From Virgibacillus sp. NKC19-16 (GTDB taxonomy: Bacteria; Bacillota; Bacilli; Bacillales; Amphibacillaceae): 64,000 nucleotides of DNA. The notes under the pieces are model-generated. The model was not told the origin of the DNA and did not search any database. It saw nothing but the letters and a program-made list of their open reading frames with translations. Positions 1-9,197 of this stretch are shown here, one piece after another. Numbering within the stretch: the stretch's first letter is position 1; each line of letters opens with the position of its first letter. The translations under genes were made by a program, and so were the position numbers. The DNA lies in the NCBI RefSeq assembly GCF_021560035.1, contig NZ_CP074373.1, forward strand, positions 2,600,001 to 2,664,000, given 5' to 3'.

Positions 1-848
1 GCCTCTTTCACTCTAGAATAAGTAGCCCCAGTTTCGATCATAACGATCGCAGGTTTTACTTCATAATTCGTCTGTTTAAGTGTCTTTTCAGCCTCTTCAT
101 AAGAAACCTTTGTTGCCTCGATGACCGTTCGCTTTGCTCGCTCTATCAATTTATAGTTACTTGCATGTACATCTACCATCAAATTTTCATGGACTTTCCC
201 CAATTTAACCATCGTGGTTGTACTAATCATGTTAAGAATCATTTTATGAGCAGTAGCTGCTTTCATACGAGTGGAACCCGTTAAAACTTCCGGTCCGACA
301 ATTACCTCAATTTCACAATTTGCGAAATTACTAATCAATGAGCCGTCATTACAGGATAAAGATATCGTATAGCAACCTAGCTTTTTGGCGTATTTTAATG
401 CACCAATTGGATAAGGAGTTCTCCCACTAGCTGTTATTCCGACAACAACATCCTTGTTTGTAATATTTCTTGCATTAATATCACGTTCGCCTTCTGCTTC
501 TGAATCCTCGGCACCTTCCACTGACTGAAAGAAAGCATCATTTCCTCCTGCCATAACTGTCTGCACCAAATCTGATGATGTCATAAATGTGGGTGGACAT
601 TCTGAAGCATCGATCACACCCAATCTGCCACTTGTTCCTGCCCCAACATAAAATAAGCGACCACCATTTTGAAGGGCATTGCTTATTTGCTCAACGGCAA
701 TGCTCACCTTGGGAAGTACAGCCTCTACAGCTGACGCCACTTTCTTGTCTTCATCATTAATGGTTTGCAAAATTTCCATTGTCTCCATTTGATCTAAATT
801 CATACTTTTGGGGTTCCTTTGTTCGGTAGTTAGTTGGGATAATTCCAT
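1..848 (-). CDS. murQ: MurNAc-6-phosphate etherase MurQ (3' end outside window)
   Basis: Cytoplasmic lyase that removes D-lactate from N-acetylmuramic acid 6-phosphate, giving GlcNAc-6-phosphate for cell-wall recycling. Translating the minus strand from the ATG at 848 gives about 282 codons before the window ends, close to the ~300 residues of the family, so only the last ~20 are missing. Visible are the SIS-domain phosphosugar motif GAGTSGRLG, the segment DASECPPTF carrying the Glu that matches catalytic Glu83 of E. coli MurQ, EGAEDSEAEG with the second catalytic Glu, and GITASGRTPYP. An AAGGAG site lies 7 nt before the ATG. It is the last gene seen in the minus-strand amino-sugar cluster, 46 bp after a NamZ-like gene. 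Family assignment is secure. Confidence 0.96.
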   Translation of the reverse strand, partial: MELSQLTTEQRNPKSMNLDQMETMEILQTINDEDKKVASAVEAVLPKVSIAVEQISNALQNGGRLFYVGAGTSGRLGVIDASECPPTFMTSSDLVQTVMAGGNDAFFQSVEGAEDSEAEGERDINARNITNKDVVVGITASGRTPYPIGALKYAKKLGCYTISLSCNDGSLISNFANCEIEVIVGPEVLTGSTRMKAATAHKMILNMISTTTMVKLGKVHENLMVDVHASNYKLIERAKRTVIEATKVSYEEAEKTLKQTNYEVKPAIVMIETGATYSRVKE

Positions 849-893
849 CGTTGATCTCCTTATCTATGCATATATTTAAGCATTTTTTAAGAT

Positions 894-2081
894 TTATTTA
901 TACAGTAAATAGTGATCACGCACTTGTACAATCCACGTGTTCAATTCGTCTGCCCAGGAATCGATAATGCTATCAACTGAATTTTTGTCTTTAATCATTT
1001 TAGGCACTGCTGAATCACCAATGATCTCGGCGTAATTGGAATTCATTTCAAACTTATCCGGACTCTGATTTCTCATAGCATCAACTAAATGTAGACCAAG
1101 TGGAACTAAATCAATGGTTGAAGGCTCTATGATATGAACTTGAACTCCACCAACTAACTCACCTTCATGATCACCATGCATTGGTGTATAGTAAATAGAT
1201 CTGAATGTAACTCCCGTAACGTTACGGTCATTCATTTCTTTTTCCAATTCTTCTCCGTTTACCCACGTGCCACCGACTAACTCAAACGGTTTTGTCGTAC
1301 CAATACCTGTAGACAGTGTTGTGTTAGCCAGCAATTCTGTACCAGCATAAAGGTACGCACTTTCATCTGTTGGTATGTTAGGAGAAGTCATTACCCAAGG
1401 GAGACCAGTATCTTCAAAATGCATCGAACGCCTCCAGCCCTTCATTTTGGCAACTTTTAGCTTAACTCCCATGCTATATTCATGATTCCACATGGTGGCT
1501 AGTTCACCTATGGTTAAACCGTGACGGATAGGCAATAAAAACCTTCCCATAAAACTTACTGTATCCGGAGAACGAAGTGGACCTTCAACCTTTACGCCGC
1601 CAATTGGGTTCGGACGATCCAATACGATGACTTCTATATCAAATTCAGATGCTGCCTCCATAGTGAAACCAAGTGTATAAATATAGGTATATACATTGGA
1701 GCCGATATCCTGAATATCAAATAATAGTACATCAACATGCCTCAGCATATCCTTGCTCGGTTTCCAAGTAGATCCATATAAGCTATATACAGGCAGCCCT
1801 GTTCTTTCATCCATATATGATTCTACTTGCTCTCCTCCTTCCTGATTACCTCGTATACCATGTTCAGGTCCATATAAGGCTGTTAACTGAACATCAGGAT
1901 GGTTGTATAATAGATCAATATCACTTACTAAATGACGATCCACACCAGTAGGGTTCGTTATTAATCCAACTTGTTTACCTTTGATCCAATCTAAATGATC
2001 ATGTAAGAATACTTCAATACCAGGGACTACAGTTTGGTTGTTTTGGCTGTTTCCTTCTATATTCTTTACCGCTGCTACCAC
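894..2081 (-). CDS. NamZ-like (DUF1343) exo-beta-N-acetylmuramidase, paralogue 2
   Basis: 395 residues, GTG start with GAGGGGTG 5 nt upstream. The whole protein matches DUF1343 (PF07075), the family of B. subtilis NamZ/YbbC, which releases MurNAc from the non-reducing end of peptidoglycan saccharides. Family signatures seen are GLITNPTGVD near residue 40, ALYGPEHGIRG, DIQDIGSNVYTYIYT, LDRPNPIGG, PIRHGLTIGELA and TSPNIPT. Unlike secreted NamZ, the N-terminus is polar with no signal peptide, so it should act in the cytoplasm on imported saccharide. A second copy lies at 9198-10346. The family is clear. The exact substrate and the reason for two copies are inference. Confidence 0.88.
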   Translation of the reverse strand: MVAAVKNIEGNSQNNQTVVPGIEVFLHDHLDWIKGKQVGLITNPTGVDRHLVSDIDLLYNHPDVQLTALYGPEHGIRGNQEGGEQVESYMDERTGLPVYSLYGSTWKPSKDMLRHVDVLLFDIQDIGSNVYTYIYTLGFTMEAASEFDIEVIVLDRPNPIGGVKVEGPLRSPDTVSFMGRFLLPIRHGLTIGELATMWNHEYSMGVKLKVAKMKGWRRSMHFEDTGLPWVMTSPNIPTDESAYLYAGTELLANTTLSTGIGTTKPFELVGGTWVNGEELEKEMNDRNVTGVTFRSIYYTPMHGDHEGELVGGVQVHIIEPSTIDLVPLGLHLVDAMRNQSPDKFEMNSNYAEIIGDSAVPKMIKDKNSVDSIIDSWADELNTWIVQVRDHYLLYK

Positions 2082-2136
2082 AAAAACACCCCTCGTTTGA
2101 TATAGTTAAACTTTTACTTCATAACGTTGCTTACCA

Positions 2137-3450
2137 CTAATAAAACTGCGGCAGAAAATGTTGGTTTTCATTTAATATGTCGTCAAGAATTTGTTTAGCA
2201 ACATCGGCAGAAATTACTAACGGATGAATGGTTAGAGCTTGTAAGGCTGTGTCGTAACTCCCTTTAATTGCAGCTTCTACTGTGAGTTCTTCATAAGCCT
2301 TAACCACTTGTAATAGACCACGAATTTGAGGTCCCGGTTGTTTATCAATTTGTACTGGATGCGCTCCTTGTGCATCAATGACGCAGTTAACTTCTACGGA
2401 TACATCATTATTCAAACAATCTAATACCCCTTTGTTTTGAATATTTACGGTTTGAATGTCCTTTTTATTATTAAAAATAGAGGTGATCAGATTAACGGCT
2501 GCCAACGAGTAATAGGCACCTCCCCGCTCATCTAATTGTTTCGGTTTATGAGATAGATCAGGATTTTTATATAGTTCAAAAAGTTCCCTTTCAATTTGCA
2601 TTACCACTTCCGCTCGTGTCCCCTTATTTTGTAAGGAACCCCGCTCTTCTTGAAGCATCTTATCAGTCATGTAGTAATAACGAAGGTAACGACAGGGAAG
2701 GGCTCCAAGTGAACGCAAAAGATCACGATCCCATCCAAAATCCGGGATATTTTTCATATTCATCCCTTCTGAACCCGGCATTTTGTTAAGGATTTCATCA
2801 AGTACATCTTTTCCTTCTACTTTTATCTTTGTTGTCCAATTTAAGTGATTTATCCCAACCCACTCCATGTCTACTTGAGAGACATCAGCATTCGTCATCT
2901 TTGCTATTTTCATTGTTGTGCCAATCGGCAGGTTACATAATCCAATACTTTTAACATTCGAATATTTTATAACGGCCTCGGTAACAAGTCCAGCTGGGTT
3001 TGTAAAATTTATCAAAAACGAATCTGGAGCTAATTCTTCTATTTCCTTGCAAATTTCCAGAATAACAGGAATTGTACGCAGAGCTTTAGCGAACCCACCC
3101 GCACCTGTTGTTTCTTGACCAATGCATTTATAGCGTAAAGGAATTTTTTCATCACGCGCACGTGCCTCTAGAAGACCTACTCTGATTTGTGTCGTTACAA
3201 AATCAGCATTTCGAATTGCCTCTTTTCGATCCATAGTTAAATGGATACGTATAGGTAGCCCCGCTTCTGCAACCATGCGTTTTGCAAAAGCACCAACAAT
3301 TTCAAGCTTTTCCCTTCCTTCCTCAACGTCCACTAAAAAGAGATCACGAATAGGTAATTCATAATAGCTATTAATAAACCCTTCAATTAATTCTGGCGTA
3401 TAGGAAGAACCACCACCTATCACCGCGATTTTAAGTTCTTTCTTTGTCAT
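2137..3450 (-). CDS. GH4-family 6-phospho-glycosidase
   Basis: 437 residues of glycoside hydrolase family 4, NAD+ and Mn2+ dependent enzymes that cleave 6-phosphoglycosides by redox-elimination. Seen: the N-terminal Rossmann motif IGGGSSYTPEL (residues 11-21), TNPAG (150-154), CNLP with the metal-binding Cys172, and GINHLNW with His202. The nearest functional class is 6-phospho-beta-glucosidase (LicH/ChbF type). In this cluster it may hydrolyse a phosphorylated amino-sugar disaccharide made by the adjacent kinase. The start at 3450 was chosen because GGAGG ends 8 nt before it, whereas a longer in-frame start at 3507 would begin inside the insertion sequence. That IS ends 27 bp upstream of the start codon and separates the gene from the kinase it once overlapped. 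Confidence 0.9.
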   Translation of the reverse strand: MTKKELKIAVIGGGSSYTPELIEGFINSYYELPIRDLFLVDVEEGREKLEIVGAFAKRMVAEAGLPIRIHLTMDRKEAIRNADFVTTQIRVGLLEARARDEKIPLRYKCIGQETTGAGGFAKALRTIPVILEICKEIEELAPDSFLINFTNPAGLVTEAVIKYSNVKSIGLCNLPIGTTMKIAKMTNADVSQVDMEWVGINHLNWTTKIKVEGKDVLDEILNKMPGSEGMNMKNIPDFGWDRDLLRSLGALPCRYLRYYYMTDKMLQEERGSLQNKGTRAEVVMQIERELFELYKNPDLSHKPKQLDERGGAYYSLAAVNLITSIFNNKKDIQTVNIQNKGVLDCLNNDVSVEVNCVIDAQGAHPVQIDKQPGPQIRGLLQVVKAYEELTVEAAIKGSYDTALQALTIHPLVISADVAKQILDDILNENQHFLPQFY

Positions 3451-3467
3451 GATGATGTCCTCCATAT

Positions 3468-3476
3468 GAAATAAAT
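3468..3476. repeat. Target-site duplication, left copy (GAAATAAAT)
   Basis: Nine bases GAAATAAAT directly outside the left terminal repeat of the IS; the identical nine bases lie at 4886-4894 on the other side. A perfect 9-bp duplication is a clear transposition scar and fixes both ends of the element. Confidence 0.93.
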
Positions 3477-4885
3477 CACTAGCATTGCATAAATGTAGTG
3501 AGAACATTCAGTAAACTAGGTTCCACTATTTTTTGCCAAAAAGTCAACGCCGACCTAAAAGTGGCTTTGCCCATTTTTTGAAAATTATACACAGTTATTC
3601 CAGAAGGGACGACGACAATAGTTGATATTACGGAACGGTTTGGTTGTCAAACCTGCTTAGCCAAAGATAGGCTGGTTTCCATAACGCTGCCTTTAACCAG
3701 CGGTTAATACGAAGCAGCGACTTGTTACTTTTTGTTTCTAATTGAATAAGTACATGTAAACAGTAGGTGATGAGTGCGATATAAATTTGGTTTTGTAATG
3801 CCGTTTCACTCATTCCATAAAAATGTTTGATTTCTACGTGTTGTTTCAGCCATTTAAAAAACAACTCGATTGCCCAGCGTGAACGATAGATATCGCTGAT
3901 CTCGTCAGCACTTAAATCAAATCGGTTGGTGATTAAACGAAGGATATTTCCTTTCGTATCCTCCACTTCCACCAAGCGGAATACATTCTCCGCCCGGTTC
4001 TGAGTGGATCCAATATTAACCATTTTATCGGATAACACCGCAGATTCTGATGGTAGTGAAAAAGAGTGAACTTCTCGAATGACGGCATTTTTCTTCAGTC
4101 TTGAAGCGAAGAAATATCCTTCATCTGTCATTCGATCAAAGCGCTCGTAATCTACGTAGCCACGGTCAAACACATACATGGCTTCTTTATCATCAACGAG
4201 AACTTCTAATTGATTTCGGTCGTGTTCTTTCGCTGGAGTGATAACCACCTGTTCCGGATAAACCGTATATTTATCCATGAATACCAGCTTTAAATGAAGT
4301 TTCGCGCCAGCTTTCGTTTTACGGAACGCTGCCCATTTAAAATTTGTGAGATTTAGGGGCAACGTACTGGAATCAATGACTTTTAATGGCATGGAAGCGT
4401 TCGGTTGCTTTTTGTGAAATCCCCTGATCTGACCAACGAGATCCAAAAATATGCTAGCCAGAATCGATGGAGCTACTTCATTATTTTTACGTGACAGCTG
4501 GGATGCACTAATGGAATCAAAGCCAAGCGCTTTCTGGAAGTCATCATCAAGTAATGCATCACTCATTGCCTCTAAACTATCGGTTTCGTGAAGCTGTGCG
4601 AAAAGCAAAATTTTGATATAAGCTTTGGTCGTAAGCTTTTTCGTGTAATCATCTAGTCTCAGATTTTCTGCTTGTTCGAAAACTTTTTCAAAATGGATAG
4701 GTGAAATCCATTTACTAAACGATGATATTGGTGTATTCTTGTCCATATTAGGTCCTTTATATTGGATTTGGACAGGGAGCCACCCCTCTAAATCCATTAT
4801 AAAGGTTTTTTTATGCCAAGAACAACGAAAAACCGAAGATTCCCATTAATTTTTATTTTTGTATAAAATTAATGCAATGCTAGTG
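3477..4885 (-). mobile_element. Complete IS4-family insertion sequence (IS4Bsu1-like size)
   Basis: A 1,409-bp element bounded by perfect 14-bp inverted repeats (CACTAGCATTGCAT at 3477-3490, its complement at 4872-4885) and flanked by 9-bp direct repeats. It carries one intact DDE transposase gene. The length fits the IS4Bsu1 group of IS4 (about 1.4 kb). It landed in the 3' end of the kinase gene, replacing its last codons and opening a gap of about 1.4 kb in what was an overlapping kinase-GH4 gene pair. Intact repeats, intact transposase and unaltered duplications point to a recent insertion. Confidence 0.95.
3628..4746 (-). CDS. IS4-family DDE transposase
   Basis: 372-residue transposase. 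DDE residues are recognisable: the first Asp in VIDSSTLPL, the second in VFDRGYVDYERF, and the Glu in the diagnostic YREK block, where Tyr-x2-Arg-x3-Glu-x6-Lys is matched exactly by YRSRWAIELFFKWLKQ. The start at 4746 follows AAAGGA by 6 nt; a longer frame opens at 4797 without a better site. The gene is uninterrupted, so the element may be active. Confidence 0.95.
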   Translation of the reverse strand: MDKNTPISSFSKWISPIHFEKVFEQAENLRLDDYTKKLTTKAYIKILLFAQLHETDSLEAMSDALLDDDFQKALGFDSISASQLSRKNNEVAPSILASIFLDLVGQIRGFHKKQPNASMPLKVIDSSTLPLNLTNFKWAAFRKTKAGAKLHLKLVFMDKYTVYPEQVVITPAKEHDRNQLEVLVDDKEAMYVFDRGYVDYERFDRMTDEGYFFASRLKKNAVIREVHSFSLPSESAVLSDKMVNIGSTQNRAENVFRLVEVEDTKGNILRLITNRFDLSADEISDIYRSRWAIELFFKWLKQHVEIKHFYGMSETALQNQIYIALITYCLHVLIQLETKSNKSLLRINRWLKAALWKPAYLWLSRFDNQTVP

Positions 4886-5844
4886 GAAATAAATTTATTT
4901 AAAATATCCTTATTCGTTTCAATATTGAGTTTATCCATAGCCAATAAAATCGAACCATATACCGGTTCCATCTCTAATTTAATTAATTCATGGTTGGGGG
5001 TTACAACTTTTATCGTTTCTTCAAGTGCATTCAAAAGGTGGGTACTTTTTCCTTTTTGAAGGACGGAACCTGTAAGGACAATTGGAATTGTTTCACGATC
5101 AAATCCCCCTAACCTCTTTATAACTGAATTAGCAGCGATTCCTAATTCCCATCCCACTTCTTTTAGGATACGTATTGCAACCTTATCCCCGAGATCAGCT
5201 GCATGATGGAGAATAAGCGTAACCTTCAGTGGGACTTTTTCATTTAAATTATCTAAATAATAGAGGTACATTTCCTCCATATTATGAAATCCCAAATATT
5301 CAGGGATCATTTGCGTCAAAAGCGTTTGATCTTCGCGTTTCTCCCATGAACGCATAGCTGATCGAAATGCTTCTTGAGCCATGAAAGCCCCACCCGCGCC
5401 ATCACCATACTGATAACCAAAACCGCCAGTTTGTACCGCTTCACCATATTTATTTTTACCTGCAGCATTCGTTCCAGCACCGCAGACAAGTACAACTCCT
5501 GTATTCGTATTACTTCCCGCTCGGAGACCTTCCAAGGTATCAGGTACAACATCCCAATTTTCAAATGGTAATGTTCGTAAGGCCTGGCGAAGAACTTTAA
5601 AATCCTTCTCCCTATCTGCTCCAGCTAATCCAAATTGGGCAAAACTTACCTGATCAGCTGTAAGACCAGCCTCATAAAGCGCCTGCTCTATAGCGATTTG
5701 AATATTTTCTAAGAATCTAGCGACACCTATACCTTGATGGTTTCCATTACTCGAAATACCATGCCCCACTCGATTTCCATCTTCGTCAACGATAACTGCG
5801 TATGTTTTACTATTTCCACCATCTACGCCAAGTATATATACCAT
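4846..5844 (-). CDS. BadF/BadG-type amino-sugar kinase (MurK/NagK-like), 3' end altered by IS
   Basis: About 332 residues of the BadF/BadG/BcrA/BcrD ATPase family (PF01869, ASKHA fold), which includes MurK, the MurNAc/GlcNAc kinase of Clostridium. Seen: the phosphate-1 motif GVDGGNSKTYAVI at the N-terminus, GLAGADREKD, CGAGTNAAG and GGFGYQYGDGAGGAFMA with the adenosine-loop glycines. The second of two tandem ATGs (5844) is 7 nt from AGGAG. The last 13 residues are encoded by the right end of the IS. Removing the IS and one duplication restores an ending SYGGHHHDKERT that overlaps the start of the GH4 gene. The conserved core is intact, so activity is likely. Sugar specificity is inferred from MurQ and NamZ nearby. 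Confidence 0.85.
   Translation of the reverse strand: MVYILGVDGGNSKTYAVIVDEDGNRVGHGISSNGNHQGIGVARFLENIQIAIEQALYEAGLTADQVSFAQFGLAGADREKDFKVLRQALRTLPFENWDVVPDTLEGLRAGSNTNTGVVLVCGAGTNAAGKNKYGEAVQTGGFGYQYGDGAGGAFMAQEAFRSAMRSWEKREDQTLLTQMIPEYLGFHNMEEMYLYYLDNLNEKVPLKVTLILHHAADLGDKVAIRILKEVGWELGIAANSVIKRLGGFDRETIPIVLTGSVLQKGKSTHLLNALEETIKVVTPNHELIKLEMEPVYGSILLAMDKLNIETNKDILNKFISTSIALILYKNKN
4886..4894. repeat. Target-site duplication, right copy (GAAATAAAT)
   Basis: Second copy of the 9-bp duplication flanking the IS4-family element; it lies inside the kinase coding region. Confidence 0.93.
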
Positions 5845-5947
5845 CATTTTTCTCCTTTTAAAGGATGTTCAATAAGTCTCCTTTTAATCCTCTTTTTTGA
5901 ACACACATTTCTACTATACATTATGGATCTTTTACTCTATTACATTT

Positions 5948-6817
5948 TTAACCTTTGACAGCACCCTTCATAACACCGGCAATGAAATACCTTTGAAGAA
6001 AAAGGAAGAAGATGATAACCGGCGTCATCGAAATAATAGCTCCAGCAGCAATTAAACGCCAATCTGACGTAAATGTACTCGAGAGCATATTCAATCCAAG
6101 TGGAAGGGTGTACATGTCTTGATCACTTACAATTATTAAAGGCCACAAGAAATCACCCCATGCAGTTATAAACGTGAATATTGCCAACGTAACCATCGAA
6201 GGCTTTACAAGCGGCATTAGTATTCGAAACCAAATTTGAAAGCTATTTGCTCCATCAATTCGTGCAGACTCATCTAATTCCTTAGGCACCACAGTAAATG
6301 CCTGACGCATTAAGAACACGCCAAACGCTGTAGTAATATGCGGCAAAATCATACCAGCATATGTATTACCCAATCCAAGATTTAAAGACAAGAGATAAAT
6401 AGGAATCATTAAAAGTTGAAAAGGTATCATCATCGTGCTAAGAATTAAGATAAATATGATATTACGCCCCTTAAACTTCATCCGTGCAAGCGGGTATGCG
6501 GCCAGTGAGCAAAATAAGACATTAAAAATAACCGTTAATACAGTAACTATGGTACTGTTTAGCAAATACGTCCAAAACGGAAAGGTATCCATCACTTTAA
6601 CAAAATTAGTAAACGTCACCTGTTCAGGAATTATCTGCGGAGGATATTGAAATATGTTTTCACCACCGGATTTTAATGCTGTTGAAAAAAGCCATATAAA
6701 TGGACCTAGCATAAATAAAGTAACCAATATCAATAGAGTATAAAGTAATATTTTTTTCGTTATAGCAAAAAGAATTGTTGTAAAGGCTTTTTTATTTTTA
6801 ACAGATGATACAGCCAT
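5948..6817 (-). CDS. Carbohydrate ABC transporter permease (MalG type)
   Basis: 289-residue inner-membrane permease of the MalG/CUT1 class with about six hydrophobic segments. The cytoplasmic EAA loop reads DESARIDGANSFQIWFRILMP, the site that docks the ATPase. The start at 6817 is chosen because AGGAGG lies 8 nt before it; a GTG at 6826 would overlap that site. It follows the MalF-type permease by 12 bp, so the two form one heterodimer. No ATPase gene is in the cluster; in B. subtilis-type genomes a shared MsmX ATPase usually serves such importers. Confidence 0.93.
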   Translation of the reverse strand: MAVSSVKNKKAFTTILFAITKKILLYTLLILVTLFMLGPFIWLFSTALKSGGENIFQYPPQIIPEQVTFTNFVKVMDTFPFWTYLLNSTIVTVLTVIFNVLFCSLAAYPLARMKFKGRNIIFILILSTMMIPFQLLMIPIYLLSLNLGLGNTYAGMILPHITTAFGVFLMRQAFTVVPKELDESARIDGANSFQIWFRILMPLVKPSMVTLAIFTFITAWGDFLWPLIIVSDQDMYTLPLGLNMLSSTFTSDWRLIAAGAIISMTPVIIFFLFLQRYFIAGVMKGAVKG

Positions 6818-6829
6818 TTTTCCCACCTC

Positions 6830-7699
6830 CTAAGTGATATTTCCTTTTTTACCCATAACTTTCAAATTGATAAGTGAGAAAATTAGGGTGAGTATAAACA
6901 AAATGACCCCTGCTGCACTTGCATAACCCATATTTAAATTGTCAAACGCCTCTGTATATATGTAAAAGACTAACGTTTCAGAGCTGTGAAGTGGCCCGCC
7001 ACCCGTCATCACGTAAATTTCCTCAAATACTTTCATTGCAGAAATCGAAGACATAATAGATACAACTAGAATGAAGGGCATTAACATCGGAATAGTTATC
7101 CGAGTTATTTGTTGCCACCAGTTGGCTCCATCGATTTTGGCAGCTTCATAAAGATCTGAAGGAATAGATTGCAAGCCTGCTAGATAGATAATCATATAAT
7201 ACCCTAACCCCTTCCAAACCGTAACAACCATTACTGCGAATAAAACTGTAGATGTTGAAGTCAGCCAGCCTATTGGTTCCGAAATAATTCCCACTACTTC
7301 AAGCGCATAGTTTAGTAATCCATGCTCTTTATACACCCAGTCCCATGCGATACCTGCGACGACTAGCGATGTCACGACAGGTATAAAAAAGGCTGAACGA
7401 AAGAAGCCAATACCTTTTATTTTCTGGTTTACCAGCACTGCTAGAAAAATAGGAATGATTACGAGTGCTGGAACAACGCCAATTAAATAGATAAATGTAT
7501 TTGTCAATGTTTGCCAAAATAAACTATCTTGAAATAAGTTCTGGTAATTTTCTACCCCAATAAATTCTGCGTCTTGAATCATATTATATTCGGTAAGACT
7601 TAACCAAATCGCTTGCAGCATCGGATAAAAAATAAATGCCCCTAAAATGACACAACCTGGAAGCAAAAACAAGTAAGGTGTTAATTTTTGTCTTTTCAT
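6830..7699 (-). CDS. Carbohydrate ABC transporter permease (MalF/UgpA type)
   Basis: 289-residue permease of the MalF/UgpA class. The first membrane segment begins in PYLFLLPGCVILGAFIF near the N-terminus and the EAA loop reads YEAAKIDGANWWQQI near residue 190. It has a strong ribosome site (GAGGGGTG) before the ATG at 7699. It lies between the binding-protein gene and the MalG-type permease and should form the import channel with the latter. Substrate is inferred from neighbours to be MurNAc or a MurNAc-containing saccharide. Confidence 0.93.
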   Translation of the reverse strand: MKRQKLTPYLFLLPGCVILGAFIFYPMLQAIWLSLTEYNMIQDAEFIGVENYQNLFQDSLFWQTLTNTFIYLIGVVPALVIIPIFLAVLVNQKIKGIGFFRSAFFIPVVTSLVVAGIAWDWVYKEHGLLNYALEVVGIISEPIGWLTSTSTVLFAVMVVTVWKGLGYYMIIYLAGLQSIPSDLYEAAKIDGANWWQQITRITIPMLMPFILVVSIMSSISAMKVFEEIYVMTGGGPLHSSETLVFYIYTEAFDNLNMGYASAAGVILFILTLIFSLINLKVMGKKGNIT

Positions 7700-7780
7700 G
7701 CAATAACCACCCCTCTCATATGATCTAAAACCTAAGAATTAAGCTTTATATGTAAAACTCACTCGTTAAAACGAAAGGTA

Positions 7781-7804
7781 AAGGGGCCAATAGAAGGGCC
7801 CCTT
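7781..7804 (-). other. Intercistronic hairpin after the binding-protein gene
   Basis: AAGGGGCC and its complement separated by 8 nt, just downstream of the binding-protein stop and upstream of the permease genes. No U-tract follows, so it is not an obvious terminator. In many importer operons such a hairpin protects the binding-protein mRNA and raises it above the permeases; that role is inferred here. Confidence 0.55.
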
Positions 7805-7820
7805 ATCCTTCAGACATACA

Positions 7821-9128
7821 TTAGTCAGCTACAACTGCATTCCATTCCTCTTCTGCCTCTGCAATAGCCTCTTCCGATGTTGATTCACCGAGCATTGCTT
7901 TGGACATTGCATCATACATCACCGTTTGCAATTCATTAAAATTGTCCATTGGAGGGACCACTAACTCGGCATTCGGCAATTGCTCTGCAGAAGTAATTCG
8001 TACAAGCTCCATTGGATCTGCGTCTTCAGGAGGCTCTGTAAAATAAGGATCTTCCAGAGCTTCTGTTGAAGACGGCAGAATCGGTGTAAGCTGTGCAAAT
8101 TCAAGCTGGTTTTCTGCACTTGTGATAAACAACGCAAAATCAACTGCTGCTTCTTGGTATCCACTTTGTTCAGGAACAACCAAGTTCTGTACGCTCGTGG
8201 TTGTCTTACCTGAATCTCCAGTAATCGCTGCTGACGGTACTGTGGCATCATAAATATCCGGTGCGTTCTCTTGAATTTCTGCTATGAAAAAATTCACGCC
8301 AAATGCCACTTGCCCTGACTGGTAAAAATTAGTTCCTTCTCGCTGATCTCCTGTCAATGACTCAGCAGGAATCAAATCTTCTTGATAGAGTTCCGTAAAG
8401 TACTCAAACACCTCAACACCATCCGGGGTATTAAAAGCTGCAGTTCCATCTTCGTTTGTTAATGGAACACCCATTAATTCCATATGTTGCAAAGGGAGTG
8501 AAAGATCAAGTGATGGAAAGTATCCGTATTGATCTGTTTCCTCTTTGATTATTTCCGCATATTCCTTCGCTTCTTCATACGTTTCTGGAGGCTGCTCGGG
8601 ATCAAGTCCCGCAGCTTCATAAATTTCCGTATTGTTTAACGTTACCGGTGTATCCAAATACCATGGAATTCCATAAGTCTCTCCATCTAATTGACTTGCT
8701 TCCCATGCACCTTCAACATATCGACTTATTTCCTCATCTGTGAGTGCTTCATCCAAATTTACAGTGGCATCTAATTCTGCCAGACTGCCTCCAAATGCCG
8801 GATTTAAATTCACGAGATCCGGAGCATTGCCGGCGGCTACATCAGCTAATATTTTCTGTTCCAGATCCCCTGCCGGAACATCCAGCCAATTAATCGTTAT
8901 GTTTGGATTTTCCTCTTCAAAATCAGCTATCATTCCATTAATATAATCCGTAAAGGTTGGCTGCAGCTGCATTGTCCAAAATTCAAGTGTTATTTCCTCG
9001 TCTGCCTCTCCTCCACCATCATCTCCACCGTCCTCTGCCCCCGAGCTCTCGGAGGAACCATTACAAGCGGCCAGCAAAATCATTGTCACAAATAAAAACA
9101 GCAAAATAACTATTCGACTTCTTTTCAT
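7821..9128 (-). CDS. Sugar ABC transporter substrate-binding lipoprotein
   Basis: 435-residue extracellular solute-binding protein (family 1, MalE-like). The N-terminus has Lys/Arg, a hydrophobic stretch and the lipobox LLAAC (Cys22), followed by a Ser/Gly/Asp/Glu-rich linker, so it should be lipid-anchored outside the membrane. The mature part has the ITLEFWTMQ opening and YGIPWYLDT typical of sugar binders. The strongly acidic composition fits a salt-tolerant host. It is the first importer gene and sits 69 bp after a NamZ-like gene. The sugar cannot be read from sequence alone. Confidence 0.93.
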   Translation of the reverse strand: MKRSRIVILLFLFVTMILLAACNGSSESSGAEDGGDDGGGEADEEITLEFWTMQLQPTFTDYINGMIADFEEENPNITINWLDVPAGDLEQKILADVAAGNAPDLVNLNPAFGGSLAELDATVNLDEALTDEEISRYVEGAWEASQLDGETYGIPWYLDTPVTLNNTEIYEAAGLDPEQPPETYEEAKEYAEIIKEETDQYGYFPSLDLSLPLQHMELMGVPLTNEDGTAAFNTPDGVEVFEYFTELYQEDLIPAESLTGDQREGTNFYQSGQVAFGVNFFIAEIQENAPDIYDATVPSAAITGDSGKTTTSVQNLVVPEQSGYQEAAVDFALFITSAENQLEFAQLTPILPSSTEALEDPYFTEPPEDADPMELVRITSAEQLPNAELVVPPMDNFNELQTVMYDAMSKAMLGESTSEEAIAEAEEEWNAVVAD

Positions 9129-9197
9129 TTAATTCTCCCCCTCACTTATTTATTAAATCTATCAAACACACAACCTAGCTATTCATCATCACCCCCT

